Shown here: one piece after another, positions 52,076 through 60,757 of the stretch
Position numbering within the stretch: the stretch's first letter is position 1
Layout of the letters: each line of letters opens with the position of its first letter
Source of the DNA: Paenibacillus ferrarius
GTDB taxonomy: Bacteria > Bacillota > Bacilli > Paenibacillales > NBRC-103111
Assembly: GCF_002027705.1 (NCBI RefSeq)
Contig: NZ_MBTG01000001.1
Span: forward strand, 434,001 to 498,000
Direction: 5' to 3'
DNA: 64,000 nt
Notes under the pieces: generated by a model
Databases searched by the model: none
Seen by the model: the letters and a program-made list of their open reading frames with translations, nothing else
Told to the model about the DNA's origin: nothing
Program-made: the position numbers and the translations under genes

Positions 52076-53227
52076 CTAATCACGAATTCGTTCTATTATC
52101 AATGCACAGGCCCTGTCTATTTCATTCACAGTTGTATAGCGCCCAATTGAAAACCGCACAGTACCAACAGCAACTTCCTGAGATAACTTCATAGCCTTTA
52201 GTACAGGTGATATCTCTATACTTCCCGTATGGCATGCTGAACCGGTGGTGGCAGCAATTTCTGGGATCTTTGCTAAAATCTCTTGTCCAATCATGCCAAT
52301 AAAACTGACGTTTAACGTATTTGGCAATCGCTTGTCTGGATGTCCGTTCATAACAATGCGATCTTTAAATGCATCCGATAACTTTTTCCAAAATAGGTTC
52401 GATAATGTCTGGATTTCCTGATGATGATCATTTCTTCTGTAAGCCAATTCTGCTGATTTCCCTAGACCTACGATGAAAGGCACATTCTCGGTACCTGCTC
52501 TTCTACCCACTTCATGACTGGCTCCGTGATTGTGTGGAGTAATCACAGTTCCTTCTTTAATGATTAAGGCACCAACGCCTTTAGGAGCGTAGAGTTTATG
52601 ACCGGCAACTGTAAGCAGATTCACATTCATTTCATCCCAATTAACATCGATTTTCCCTATAGATTGCGCCGCATCGGTATGTAGAATGATTCCTCTTCTA
52701 CTTGTGATTTCAGCAATTTCCTGGAGGGGTTGGACTGTTCCTACTTCATTGTTAGCATGCATAATAGACATAAGAATTGTATCCTTCGTTATTGCTGCAG
52801 CAAGATCTGAGAGGTCCACCAACCCATACGCATCCACATCTAAATAAGTAACCTTAGCTCCGATGGATTCAAGAAATACGCACGGATTAAGAACAGAAGG
52901 ATGTTCAACTTTTGTTGTAATGATGTGATTCCCGCGATGTCTATTGGCAAAATAGGCTCCCTTGATAGCATGATTATTGGATTCGCTACCACCACTGGTG
53001 AAGACGATTTCGCTTGTTTTGCAATTTAGTAACGTAGCAATGCGCTGTCTGGCAAGATCGATGGCCACTTTAATCTTCTCAGAAGCCCAATGAGAGGAAG
53101 ATGGATTACCATAGTAGCTCGTTAGAAATGGTAACATTTCCTCCAAAACTTCCGGATCAATCGGCGTGCTTGCATTATAGTCAAGATAGATGCGATTCTG
53201 TTCTGTCTCATTTAGCCTTGTTGCCAT
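52076..53227 (-). CDS. Cysteine desulfurase (NifS/IscS-like)
   Basis: A 383-residue PLP enzyme taking sulfur (or selenium) from cysteine (or selenocysteine) as enzyme-bound persulfide. The PLP Lys211 is in AGHKLYAPKG, His/Asp in HTDAAQS, and the catalytic Cys332 is in TGSACHTG on a short loop. The start overlaps the end of the ArsR-rhodanese gene by 16 nt, so the two are translationally coupled. In this setting it may feed persulfide to the rhodanese domains or selenide to SelD (inference). Confidence 0.9.
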   Translation of the reverse strand: MATRLNETEQNRIYLDYNASTPIDPEVLEEMLPFLTSYYGNPSSSHWASEKIKVAIDLARQRIATLLNCKTSEIVFTSGGSESNNHAIKGAYFANRHRGNHIITTKVEHPSVLNPCVFLESIGAKVTYLDVDAYGLVDLSDLAAAITKDTILMSIMHANNEVGTVQPLQEIAEITSRRGIILHTDAAQSIGKIDVNWDEMNVNLLTVAGHKLYAPKGVGALIIKEGTVITPHNHGASHEVGRRAGTENVPFIVGLGKSAELAYRRNDHHQEIQTLSNLFWKKLSDAFKDRIVMNGHPDKRLPNTLNVSFIGMIGQEILAKIPEIAATTGSACHTGSIEISPVLKAMKLSQEVAVGTVRFSIGRYTTVNEIDRACALIIERIRD

Positions 53228-53868
53228 TCATACACTCCCTCTTCGACGCGAAATGCTTGATAACCATGTTCGTTTAAATAGCGTGCTGCCTGAGCGGCAT
53301 ATACACAATAAGGTCCACGACAATATGCAGCGATATGAATGTTTAGTGGCAATGTGCTCATTATATCTTCTAGATCACTTAGCGGAATTGAAATCGCACC
53401 AGGAATATGGGCAGCTTCAAATTCTTCTTTTGGGCGTACATCAATCAATATCACACTGCCGTTATTCATTTTTTCCTTCAACTCGTTTAAGTCTAAGGTT
53501 TGGACATCTTGAAATTGATCAGACAATGACTCTTTCAACGTGCGGATATCAGCCGACTGTGACTCTGCAACATGCCACAGTGCATGAAGAAGCTCGGCAA
53601 TGACGGGGCTGGCAAGCTCGTAGTAAATATAAGTCCCTTGTTTACGATTTTTGACAAGTCGCGATTCAACTAAGACTTGAAGGTGTTTAGATATATTGGC
53701 AAGGCCACTTCCTGTTGTCGCGGCAAGATGCTCCACTGATTTGGGGCCTTGCGAGAGTAAATGAAGTAGTTCCAACCTTTTGTCACTTGATAGTGACTTT
53801 CCCACTTTGGCAATATGCTGATATAAGCTATCCTTGAATGCTCTACTTCCAGCCTCTATATGTTCCAT
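53212..53868 (-). CDS. ArsR HTH-rhodanese fusion regulator
   Basis: A 218-residue protein. ArsR winged helix at residues ~12-95 (SSDKRLELLHLLSQG, GLANISKHLQVLVESRLV) and a rhodanese domain at ~125-218 with active loop CRGPYC (Cys183, Cys188). There are no Cys residues in the HTH half, so any persulfide sensing must use the rhodanese cysteines. GGAGGG before the ATG. A perfect palindrome between its -10 box and the gene is the expected operator; related sulfur regulators (BigR/SqrR) also bind ATTC...GAAT sites. Confidence 0.9.
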   Translation of the reverse strand: MEHIEAGSRAFKDSLYQHIAKVGKSLSSDKRLELLHLLSQGPKSVEHLAATTGSGLANISKHLQVLVESRLVKNRKQGTYIYYELASPVIAELLHALWHVAESQSADIRTLKESLSDQFQDVQTLDLNELKEKMNNGSVILIDVRPKEEFEAAHIPGAISIPLSDLEDIMSTLPLNIHIAAYCRGPYCVYAAQAARYLNEHGYQAFRVEEGVYEWQQG

Positions 53869-53880
53869 GGACCCTCCACA

Positions 53881-53927
53881 TATTCAACTTATTAGTTGAA
53901 TAGTAAAATATATTGTGTTATTTGTCA
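53881..53927 (-). promoter_or_regulatory. Promoter and operator of the ArsR-rhodanese operon
   Basis: Minus strand: TTGACA (53927-53922), 17-nt spacer, TACTAT, overlapping TATTCAACT-N4-AGTTGAATA at 53902-53881, a perfect 9+4+9 inverted repeat. The operator sits on the transcription start. Confidence 0.8.
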
Positions 53928-53989
53928 ACGGCTACCTAACACAAACAATCATGTTCATTTAAAATAAAGTTTGGACTGACACAATAAAT

Positions 53990-54044
53990 AAAACCGCGGT
54001 AGCCTTGGACGTAGAAAAACGTCCTATACTACCGCGGTTTTATT
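53990..54044. terminator. Large bidirectional terminator
   Basis: AAAACCGCGGTAG/CTACCGCGGTTTT, 13-bp perfect stem with an inner GGACGT/ACGTCC hairpin; ends the leftward DUF4871 lipoprotein gene. Confidence 0.85.
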
Positions 54045-54101
54045 AAATTATTATTTCTCGTTAGTAACTGCATTATTATAATATCGATCAAAGTCGCAGC
54101 A

Positions 54102-54596
54102 TTAGTGTACTTCTACTACCACGCTACCGAATAGTTTTTCATCTATATAAGCTTCTAATCTCCATAGACCTTTTGAAGGTAACGACATCGTTGTCGGCAT
54201 TTTACCTACTTTTTCATTATCTTTAATAGCAGTATTTGGAATACCAATTCCACCCTCAAAAACAGTAACTTTTTCTCCTGTTTGTTTGCTAACTCCGATT
54301 ATCTTTACTTTTTCACCAAACAATTTCTGTGTTTCTTCTGGTGTATCAGCCCAAAAATGCCACATATATTTTTGTTTTTTTCCAGGATATAACCGAACTA
54401 CCTCTGAATCGTTATAAATAAATCCAATTTTTCTTTGTTCTCCTATCAACATATAATCGTCAGTTTTAAACATGCTGCTTACTTTCCAGTTCTCGTCTAA
54501 TACGTTTGGACTTTCTTTGATCACTACGTTGGAATCAGTTTTAGAACAACCAATTAAGAAAATCAGTAAAACTAAATAACCTAATCTCAAAACCAT
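54102..54596 (-). CDS. DUF4871 lipoprotein (YhfM-like)
   Basis: A 164-residue lipoprotein with signal MVLRLGYLVLLIFLIGC (lipobox LIGC). Mature part: DENWKVSSMFKTDDYMLIGEQRKIGFIYND, KYMWHFWADTPEETQKLFG, and a C-terminal LWRLEAYIDEKLFGSVVVEV, matching DUF4871 Bacillus lipoproteins. TAGGAGGTGA before the ATG. Monocistronic between terminators; it interrupts the sulfur/selenium block. Function unknown. Confidence 0.78.
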   Translation of the reverse strand: MVLRLGYLVLLIFLIGCSKTDSNVVIKESPNVLDENWKVSSMFKTDDYMLIGEQRKIGFIYNDSEVVRLYPGKKQKYMWHFWADTPEETQKLFGEKVKIIGVSKQTGEKVTVFEGGIGIPNTAIKDNEKVGKMPTTMSLPSKGLWRLEAYIDEKLFGSVVVEVH

Positions 54597-54762
54597 AATG
54601 TCACCTCCTATAAATAGACGAAAATTTATCCACTAGCATGTTCAAAACTTATCACAATACCCAATTTTTAACAATAAAAAATTCACACTGCTCCCGTTAT
54701 CTTAATGACAGATCGTCAGTTTAATACTATTTTTTGTGGTCTTATTATCTTCACTGAAGAAC

Positions 54763-55383
54763 TCAATCTAGGATTGAGTTCTTATTTGGTGATGCCCACA
54801 CCAGATGAATGGTGTTATATAGATACCTTTCCACACGGTGAATACTTACTTTTGACTTCGCGAGAATATCCATGATATCCCGATCGAGATGACAACCCAC
54901 TAATCGGTTGAACATAGGCTCTATTAACTTTTGGGTTCTATTAATCCATCGATTCGAACTAAGACCATGCTCCATTAACAGTATTTGGCCACCTGGTTTG
55001 CAAAATGAGTTTAATGATTCCAATACTTGAACAGGATTGTCATAGCCGCAAAAAGATAATGTGGATACGATTGTATCAAATGAGTTCTCTGGAAACGAGA
55101 GTGATTCAATGTCTGATTGCATGAACGTCGCCCGAATTCCACTCTCTGCCGCAGAAACTTTGGCTTTGGACAACATTTCACTACTAAAGTCTACAGCTGT
55201 CACCTCAACATCTTTAGGGTAAAAATTAAAATTTGCTCCAGCACCGACGGCAATCTCCAGTACCTTTCCCTTTGCGCTGCCTAGCAATGTGGATCGCCAT
55301 CTACGCTCAGATTGTTTCTTTCTTCTCATCTCATATATGTTGGATTGTTTATCGAATTTACGGATTAATTTTTCTTTACTCAC
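54763..55383 (-). CDS. Class I SAM-dependent methyltransferase
   Basis: A 206-residue Rossmann methyltransferase: motif I VLEIAVGAGANFNFY, motif II VTAVDFSSEML, motif III SDIESLSFPENSFDTIVSTLSF and KPGGQILLMEHG. It resembles UbiE-like small-molecule methyltransferases. GTG start after GGAGGTG. It lies 83 nt behind the selenouridine synthase and may belong to that transcript; selenide or thiol methylation is conceivable but not shown. Confidence 0.83.
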   Translation of the reverse strand: MSKEKLIRKFDKQSNIYEMRRKKQSERRWRSTLLGSAKGKVLEIAVGAGANFNFYPKDVEVTAVDFSSEMLSKAKVSAAESGIRATFMQSDIESLSFPENSFDTIVSTLSFCGYDNPVQVLESLNSFCKPGGQILLMEHGLSSNRWINRTQKLIEPMFNRLVGCHLDRDIMDILAKSKVSIHRVERYLYNTIHLVWASPNKNSILD

Positions 55384-55466
55384 AGCACACCTCCATTAAA
55401 CGAATGAATCCAAAAAAATGGAGTGCCCAACCGTTGCCAGTTTGCACTCCATTTATCAATCTAAGA

Positions 55467-56525
55467 TTACGTGTAATTTAAATGTTTGTTTTCTACATCT
55501 ACTGATTTTAAATATTCTTTCACAGCTACTACCGCTTCATCTATCGTGTTTGCTCGAATCGTGATGATTTCTTGTTCGTATTTATTCATAGCGTGTTCAT
55601 ATCGCGGATCATAATAATGCTCCAATAAGAGACTAACTGCCTTCTCAAATTGATCTTCATGGAGAGCTATTTCAATCTCTTTCGCGATTGGTGTGTGGAT
55701 TCGGTTCTTTATACGACTGAAGGATTTAAGCAACTCTACCTTGTTTTCCAAAGGTCGATAATTCTCAATGATATGACGAGCACGCTCACGAATAGGCATC
55801 TCAATGTAAAGTTGTGGACCTGTATCCTTTTTGCTAACAATGAACTCAGGAATGACCGCTTTTCCAATCCGCTTACTTTCTCCCTCAATCAGAAAATAGG
55901 GTGAATCCTTCAACTGAAGAAGGTTAGTAACGAGATGGGCTTCAAATGTCTTCTGATTGTTTGCTTGGAGGCCGACATGACCGAAAATTGAACCTCGATG
56001 CCCTGCAAGAGCTTCTAAATCCAGTACAGGATATCCATCTTCTTGTAAACGTCTTAATATCGCTGTTTTTCCTGCTCCTGTATTCCCCGAAATCACACAT
56101 ACGCGAGGTTTGAAATCCATCTTCTCAAGCGTATCAACTACCCATCTACGATAGGAACGAAAGCCTCCTGTTAAACGGTAGGTTCGGATACCCATTAACG
56201 CTAGAACTGTAGCAGAAGAATGACTTCTCATACCACCGCGCCAACAGAAAACCGCTTTCTGTTCTTTGATCCCTTCAAACGTTTTTATAAAAGCCGGCAA
56301 TTTGGCCGATATGATCTCCAGACCTCTATCTTTAGCAGCCTGAACACTCACTTGTTTATATATGGTTCCAATTTCTGCACGTTCGTTATCATCAAAAAAT
56401 GGAATGTTTATGCTTCCTGGAATCGTCGCGTCCTGAAACTCGGAAGGCGAACGAACGTCGATCATAACTAACTCTTTTTTGTCTCTAAGAGCTAATAATT
56501 CTTCTATGGTGATGTCTTGAAACAA
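55467..56525 (-). CDS. mnmH: tRNA 2-selenouridine synthase MnmH/SelU
   Basis: A 352-residue enzyme replacing geranylated 2-thiouridine with 2-selenouridine at the tRNA wobble position using selenophosphate. The N-terminal rhodanese domain carries catalytic Cys94 in FCWRGGMRS; the C-terminal P-loop domain carries GNTGAGKT (147-154). TTG at 56525 follows AAAGGGG; a TTG nine codons upstream lacks a ribosome site. It lies 50 nt downstream of selD, which supplies its substrate. Confidence 0.93.
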   Translation of the reverse strand: MFQDITIEELLALRDKKELVMIDVRSPSEFQDATIPGSINIPFFDDNERAEIGTIYKQVSVQAAKDRGLEIISAKLPAFIKTFEGIKEQKAVFCWRGGMRSHSSATVLALMGIRTYRLTGGFRSYRRWVVDTLEKMDFKPRVCVISGNTGAGKTAILRRLQEDGYPVLDLEALAGHRGSIFGHVGLQANNQKTFEAHLVTNLLQLKDSPYFLIEGESKRIGKAVIPEFIVSKKDTGPQLYIEMPIRERARHIIENYRPLENKVELLKSFSRIKNRIHTPIAKEIEIALHEDQFEKAVSLLLEHYYDPRYEHAMNKYEQEIITIRANTIDEAVVAVKEYLKSVDVENKHLNYT

Positions 56526-56575
56526 TGAATTTCGCCCCTTTGAAGTTTTCAAAAGAAAACTAGCATAGCATTAGC

Positions 56576-57625
56576 TTAAATGACCACAATACGGCCCGAA
56601 TGTTCTTCTGTGATTTCCCCGATCATACTTGCATCGACCCCAGCAAGTTTCAACTTACTAAGCAATTCATCAGCCTGGTCTCCAGCCACGGAAATTAGAA
56701 GGCCTCCGGATGTCACTGCATCACATAAGATCCATTGACCGATCTGATCTAACGTATCCGGGAAAGTAACTGAATTCTGTACATGGGCGAAATTATTCTT
56801 TGTGCCCCCAGGAACAAAACCTTCTTCAGCCAACTCCCTTACTCTCGGCAATAAAGGCACATCATTAGCGATAAGGCGAATGCCGACTCCGCTACCTTTT
56901 GCCATTTCCAGAGAGTGTCCGATCAAGCCAAAACCGGTAACATCTGTGCAAGCATGCACCTCAAATGGTTCCATCGTCTCTGCAGCCGCTTTATTCAGTG
57001 TAGCCATGACCTGTGTTACTCGCTCTACTTCCTGATCATTTAATCTATCCTTCTTAATCGAAGTGGTCAAAATACCTACACCAATTGGCTTCGTCAGAAT
57101 CAATTTATCTCCTGGAATCGCTCCTGCATTAGTACGTATCTTCTGAGGATGTACCAACCCGGTAACAGCAAGTCCGAATTTAGGCTCGTTATCGTCAATG
57201 GAATGTCCGCCTACGAGTGTAATACCGGCTTCCTTCATTTTATCGCCTGCGCCACGTAATATGTCAGCTAACACATCTTTGTCCAATGTTCGAATTGGAA
57301 ATGCTACGATATTTAGCGCGGTAAGCGGCCTGCCTCCCATGGCATAAATATCACTAATCGCATTCGCAGCAGCTACTTGTCCGAACGAATAGGGATCATC
57401 CACGATAGGGGTGAAAAAATCTACCGTTTGCACAAGCGCGAGCTCATCGCTTAGTTTATAAACACCGGCATCATCACTGGTGTCAATGCCCACAAGAAGG
57501 TTTGGGTTTGGAAGAGCTGGAGGTAATTTCTTAATTACTTCTGAAAGATCTGCTGGACCAATTTTACAGCCGCATCCACCCTTGGTTGAATAGGATGTAA
57601 GCTTAATTTTATCAGTTGTTGACAT
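56576..57625 (-). CDS. selD: Selenophosphate synthetase SelD
   Basis: A 349-residue PurM-like enzyme making selenophosphate from selenide and ATP. The catalytic motif GGCGCKIG gives Cys18, Cys20 and Lys21. ATP/metal residues appear in GIDTSDDAGVY, QTVDFFTP and GGHSIDDNEPKFG. The active position is cysteine, not selenocysteine. AAAGGAAGAGG before the ATG. It is paired with mnmH; selA, selB and selC are not in the window, so the visible use of selenium is tRNA modification. Confidence 0.95.
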   Translation of the reverse strand: MSTTDKIKLTSYSTKGGCGCKIGPADLSEVIKKLPPALPNPNLLVGIDTSDDAGVYKLSDELALVQTVDFFTPIVDDPYSFGQVAAANAISDIYAMGGRPLTALNIVAFPIRTLDKDVLADILRGAGDKMKEAGITLVGGHSIDDNEPKFGLAVTGLVHPQKIRTNAGAIPGDKLILTKPIGVGILTTSIKKDRLNDQEVERVTQVMATLNKAAAETMEPFEVHACTDVTGFGLIGHSLEMAKGSGVGIRLIANDVPLLPRVRELAEEGFVPGGTKNNFAHVQNSVTFPDTLDQIGQWILCDAVTSGGLLISVAGDQADELLSKLKLAGVDASMIGEITEEHSGRIVVI

Positions 57626-57745
57626 TGTGTGCCTCTTCCTTTCTTAAATCAGCAGGAAATATGGTTTATATTTAAAATTATCTTCTTCTCGATATGATAC
57701 CATCATAACCTATTTACCTGACCATAATCTAATCTAAGGTAAAAC

Positions 57746-57781
57746 AAAAAACTTCAGCTATCAGAGAAGTTAGTTGAAGCT
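57746..57781 (-). terminator. Terminator of the YolD-like gene
   Basis: Minus strand: GCTTCAACTA...TAGCTGAAGTTTTTTG; the stem begins inside the stop codon region. Confidence 0.7.
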
Positions 57782-58021
57782 TTCTGTATAGTTTATTGCA
57801 ATTTCCGCACTGAGTAGATCATCAAGTGGAATCCAATCAATCCCATCTTCGTGTGATACTTTTAATCTTCTAAATTCCTGATCAATTTGAGTAATTAGAC
57901 CTGTAATCTGCCGGTCACCATTTTCATCATATATTTTCAAAATAATAAATTTCTGGTCTTGAAGAGCTTCACTAAGAACTTTTGCTAATTTTTCATTCTC
58001 TCGATTAGCACTACTTTTCAT
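57770..58021 (-). CDS. YolD-like protein
   Basis: An 83-residue protein with the YolD pattern GLITQIDQEFRRLKVSHEDGIDWIPLDDLLSAEI. YolD-like proteins usually accompany Y-family polymerases (UvrX/YqjW) in Bacillales; no polymerase gene adjoins it here. GGTGTGAGGAA before the ATG. Confidence 0.78.
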   Translation of the reverse strand: MKSSANRENEKLAKVLSEALQDQKFIILKIYDENGDRQITGLITQIDQEFRRLKVSHEDGIDWIPLDDLLSAEIAINYTESFN

Positions 58022-58209
58022 TTCCTCACACCTTCACAAGAACAATGGTTCGTAAAAATAGTATACTCTTGTTATTCCATGAGGTAAAGGTATGTTTAAT
58101 TCAAATGTACGCCAAAAAATCGAAAGCGATTTTAGCTGAGCTTTTGATTTTTTTGGATTCCCCTCTTCTCAAGACAATCGAATATATCCATTTGATTTTC
58201 ATTTCTATG

Positions 58210-58278
58210 TTATAATCATAACAAGATAAATCGACTGGCAAACCAGAGATTAGCACTTGTGCTAATCTCTTTATTTTG
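58210..58278 (+). promoter_or_regulatory. -10 box and terminator hairpin in a phosphatase leader
   Basis: TATAAT at 58210-58215, a small CTGG-CAAA-CCAG hairpin, then AGAGATTAGCAC-TT-GTGCTAATCTCT (58245-58270) followed by TTATTTTG, an intrinsic-terminator shape placed before the phosphatase start. It may be an attenuator or the end of a short RNA. I do not recognise a riboswitch family. Confidence 0.55.
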
Positions 58279-58295
58279 TATTGGAGGGATTTTAA

Positions 58296-58687
58296 ATGAC
58301 GGAAAAAAAGAGTATCAATCCTTGCACGAAGATCGAATCTTTATTGGAAGCGCTGGGGATGTAACCAGATTGATCGAAGAAGAGCAGTGTGACGTAATTG
58401 TAGACTTGCGGGCAGAAGTGGAAGAAATCAGCTTACCGGAGTACGTTGAACGTATTCACATCCCACTAATTGATCAGCAAGAAAGTCAGGAAGAGCAGAT
58501 TCTCAGCGCGGCGAACGAGGTGGTTCGTCATTATCGCGAGGGAAAAAAAGTAGCGCTACACTGTGCTGCTGGACGAAGTCGTACGGGAAGTGTAGCGATT
58601 GTAACACTATTAAGCTTAGGATTATTTTCAGATATTGAAGATAATTATTTCCTTGTTTTCTACACTAACTTTAGTCTGCAACAATAA
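58296..58687 (+). pseudogene. Tyrosine/dual-specificity phosphatase gene, damaged
   Basis: The ribosome site GGAGGG points to ATG 58296, but that frame ends after 22 codons. The phosphatase frame (YQSLHEDRIFIGSAGDV, DVIVDLRAEVEE, signature HCAAGRSRTG) is +1 to it. An A7 tract at 58303-58309 lies at the crossover; one extra A would join them. The C-terminus also departs from the family after SLGLFSDIED. So both ends are altered. Polymerase slippage on A7 could still allow some product. Confidence 0.7.
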
Positions 58688-58735
58688 TGATTCGTGGAAC
58701 CACGCCTCATCTAGTTGATTGGTACTATGCATATG

Positions 58736-59764
58736 TTAAATGCTTGCAATTTGAGACTGAATCTCTGGAACAGGCTCAGCTGACATTGTTAGTACAGCCA
58801 ATTTCGCTTGTTCGGATATCGTGACAAGGCATCCATAAGCTTGAGCCAATACTTGACGTAAAGGTATTCTGTACTCATTCTGAAGCAACAAATCAAACTT
58901 TTCTAAGGTTTTATTTAATAAATCAACATCAGTTGTATCATCGTAATAAAGAAGTCCGCAAATGGTAATGCCAGCATTAATAAGCGATTCATTTGGAGAT
59001 TCTATAAGATCTATTGCTTTAGAATGTACGTTTCGAGTTCCGATCTTTTTGGCAAGACCAATAGCAACTGATATTATAAGCCAAAAAGACTTAAGTGATG
59101 GAGTTGTTGTCCATGTTTCTAGCAGCTCTTCACCAACCTTCGGGCGTATTTTTGAAAGCAATTCCAAAGCTTTTGCCAAATTGTTATTATTAAAAATAGA
59201 AATCTCGGCACCATGTAGATCTTCCAAAAAGTTCGCGATTATTTTCATTTCCAGATAAAGATAGGGAAGAGCAAAAGTTACCAATTGTAGTAGTATCCAT
59301 TGCTCCCGTTGCGTTACTGTTTTTAAAATGGGAACAATTGATTCTAAAAGTTCTATCCCGTATTGACGACTCAATACAATTACAAGCATTACTTCTGTAT
59401 GACGCATTATATCAAATTCTAAATACTCTAATTGCAGTTGTACTAGCTCAACCCAGAACCTATCCCTTTGCTCCCATAAGCTTTCAAATCGTGACGAGAT
59501 TAATGCCTTAGCCAAAAAAAATGCAAAATGTTGAGAATCCTTGAATGACAAGCCCTCATGAGTCTGGACAAGAATTTTCACTTGGATGGCTAATGTAACC
59601 TCTTCACTATCTATTTCAGCTGACAGAGGAGGAATCTTTGGAGCTTTGGTACTGTACATACGATGTGCGATTTCACTGAGTACTAACTCACATTTTGGAT
59701 GAGCCATTGAAAACTTCTCGAGTGCGTCTAACTTTAGTTGATCAATTTCGAACATAGCAGCCAT
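58736..59764 (-). CDS. Hypothetical all-helical protein
   Basis: A 342-residue protein with no signal or membrane segment and a regular pattern of amphipathic helices (LDALEKFSMAHPKCELVLSEI, LAKALELLSKIRPKVGEELLETW), suggesting a HEAT/TPR-like solenoid. AGGAG lies 4 nt from ATG 59764; ATG 59755 is an alternative. Monocistronic. I recognise no family. Confidence 0.6.
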   Translation of the reverse strand: MAAMFEIDQLKLDALEKFSMAHPKCELVLSEIAHRMYSTKAPKIPPLSAEIDSEEVTLAIQVKILVQTHEGLSFKDSQHFAFFLAKALISSRFESLWEQRDRFWVELVQLQLEYLEFDIMRHTEVMLVIVLSRQYGIELLESIVPILKTVTQREQWILLQLVTFALPYLYLEMKIIANFLEDLHGAEISIFNNNNLAKALELLSKIRPKVGEELLETWTTTPSLKSFWLIISVAIGLAKKIGTRNVHSKAIDLIESPNESLINAGITICGLLYYDDTTDVDLLNKTLEKFDLLLQNEYRIPLRQVLAQAYGCLVTISEQAKLAVLTMSAEPVPEIQSQIASI

Positions 59765-59797
59765 CCAACTCCTCAGCAGCTTGATTGTAATAAACAA

Positions 59798-60154
59798 ACT
59801 AATAATTAATATAGTAAAATAATACCATATACAAGAGTTTTACTGATAGATGCAAGTAATATAGGGACTACGTTTACTTTAAGAATTCAATTTAATATTT
59901 ACTAAATTTATTCTATCCCCCGTCCAATAAAAACAAAGCAAAACACCGCCTTATTTAGCGATATTTTGCTTCCATACACAATTATACTCTCTTTAGTTTA
60001 CAGCTACTCTTCCTCGCCTAGTCAGCATATTTGTTCTTGTCACCTTAACCACAAAACACCAATTTTATTTTCAGAGCAGACTACATTATGACCTATGTCT
60101 TGTTCGTTCAACACATTTCCTTACTTTTTCTACCCAATTGAATAAAGAACGGAT
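59798..60154. other. Intergenic region
   Basis: AT-rich, about 360 nt, no supportable gene or repeat. Confidence 0.4.
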
Positions 60155-60322
60155 TTAAAGCAATTTATTAATTTTGTATTCCGCTTCCATTAAAGATTTT
60201 CTCGCCTGCTAGAGATATTTACGAGCTTCGTCACTGTCTCCTTTTGAAAGACTTACTTGGGAATGTTTAATTGTTAAAATTATTTCGCTTAAGGTGTATA
60301 TAGCGACTTCCCTGCTAGTCAT
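60155..60322 (-). pseudogene. Small 55-codon ORF interrupted by an in-frame UAG
   Basis: GGGGGAG precedes ATG 60322. The frame reads MTSREVAIYTLSEIILTI..SKGDSDEARKYL, then UAG (60209-60211), then QARKSLMEAEYKINKLL and UAA. The part after the amber continues the same amphipathic-helix pattern, so one C-to-T change (CAG to TAG) probably truncated a small helical protein. Family unknown. Confidence 0.55.
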
Positions 60323-60444
60323 TATTATGACTCCCCCAATATTCACTAAACTCCTAAAGAGCTGCCGCGGGTACTAAATACCATCTCGGCAACAGCGATA
60401 AAAGACGCTAACAAAGAAATCACAAATAAAAATCAGAATGTACA

Positions 60445-60485
60445 CAAAAAAATTGAAGTTGCGTAATGCAACTTCAATTTTTTTG
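60445..60485. terminator. Bidirectional terminator
   Basis: AATTGAAGTTGC-GTAAT-GCAACTTCAATT with A7 before and T7 after. No flanking gene is clearly served. Confidence 0.8.
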
Positions 60486-60511
60486 TGAATTCATCGGCAA
60501 TCGGAACAAAT

Positions 60512-60607
60512 TCTTGACATAGAGAAATGACAAGAATTTGTTCCGATAAAATAAAAAAACCACAGTTTCTGTGGATGCTTATCGGTCTATTTTCTTGTCA
60601 CTCGACA
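60512..60607. mobile_element. Transposon-end-like sequence, leftward-facing
   Basis: Read on the minus strand from 60607: TGTCGAGTGACAAGAA, then, after a small CCACAG/CTGTGG hairpin, two inverted copies of TGACAAGAATTTGTTCCGAT (TCGGAACAAATTCTTG/CAAGAATTTGTTCCGA at 60518-60556). The TGTCG start and TGACAAGAA sites match the end at 62816, pointing the other way. No transposase gene found. Confidence 0.4.
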
Positions 60608-60724
60608 GCTTGCTAATGTCGGATTCTCGTAAAAATAAAACAAAAGCAACTGTTGCAGAATAATTTCCGTGATTTTCTACTTTTAATTAATGTTTCCCCG
60701 CTGATTTAATTTATCTTCAATAGA

Positions 60725-60757
60725 AATAAAAAACGCTTGGAATTATTCCAAGCGCCT
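60725..60757 (-). terminator. Terminator of the SRPBCC operon
   Basis: Minus strand: GCGCTTGGAATAATTCCAAGCG followed by T6; the stop codon of the last gene is inside the stem. Confidence 0.82.

Noticed and set aside
53990-54044. T-box-like string (ACCGCGGTAGCC) suggesting a T-box leader
   Set aside because: It is one arm of a symmetric 13-bp terminator stem; no Stem I, specifier loop or downstream amino-acid gene is present.
58222-58278. GGCAAACC-containing leader resembling a c-di-GMP-I riboswitch
   Set aside because: Only the short GGCAAACC string matches; the GACGCAAAGC half and the P2/P3 pairing are missing.
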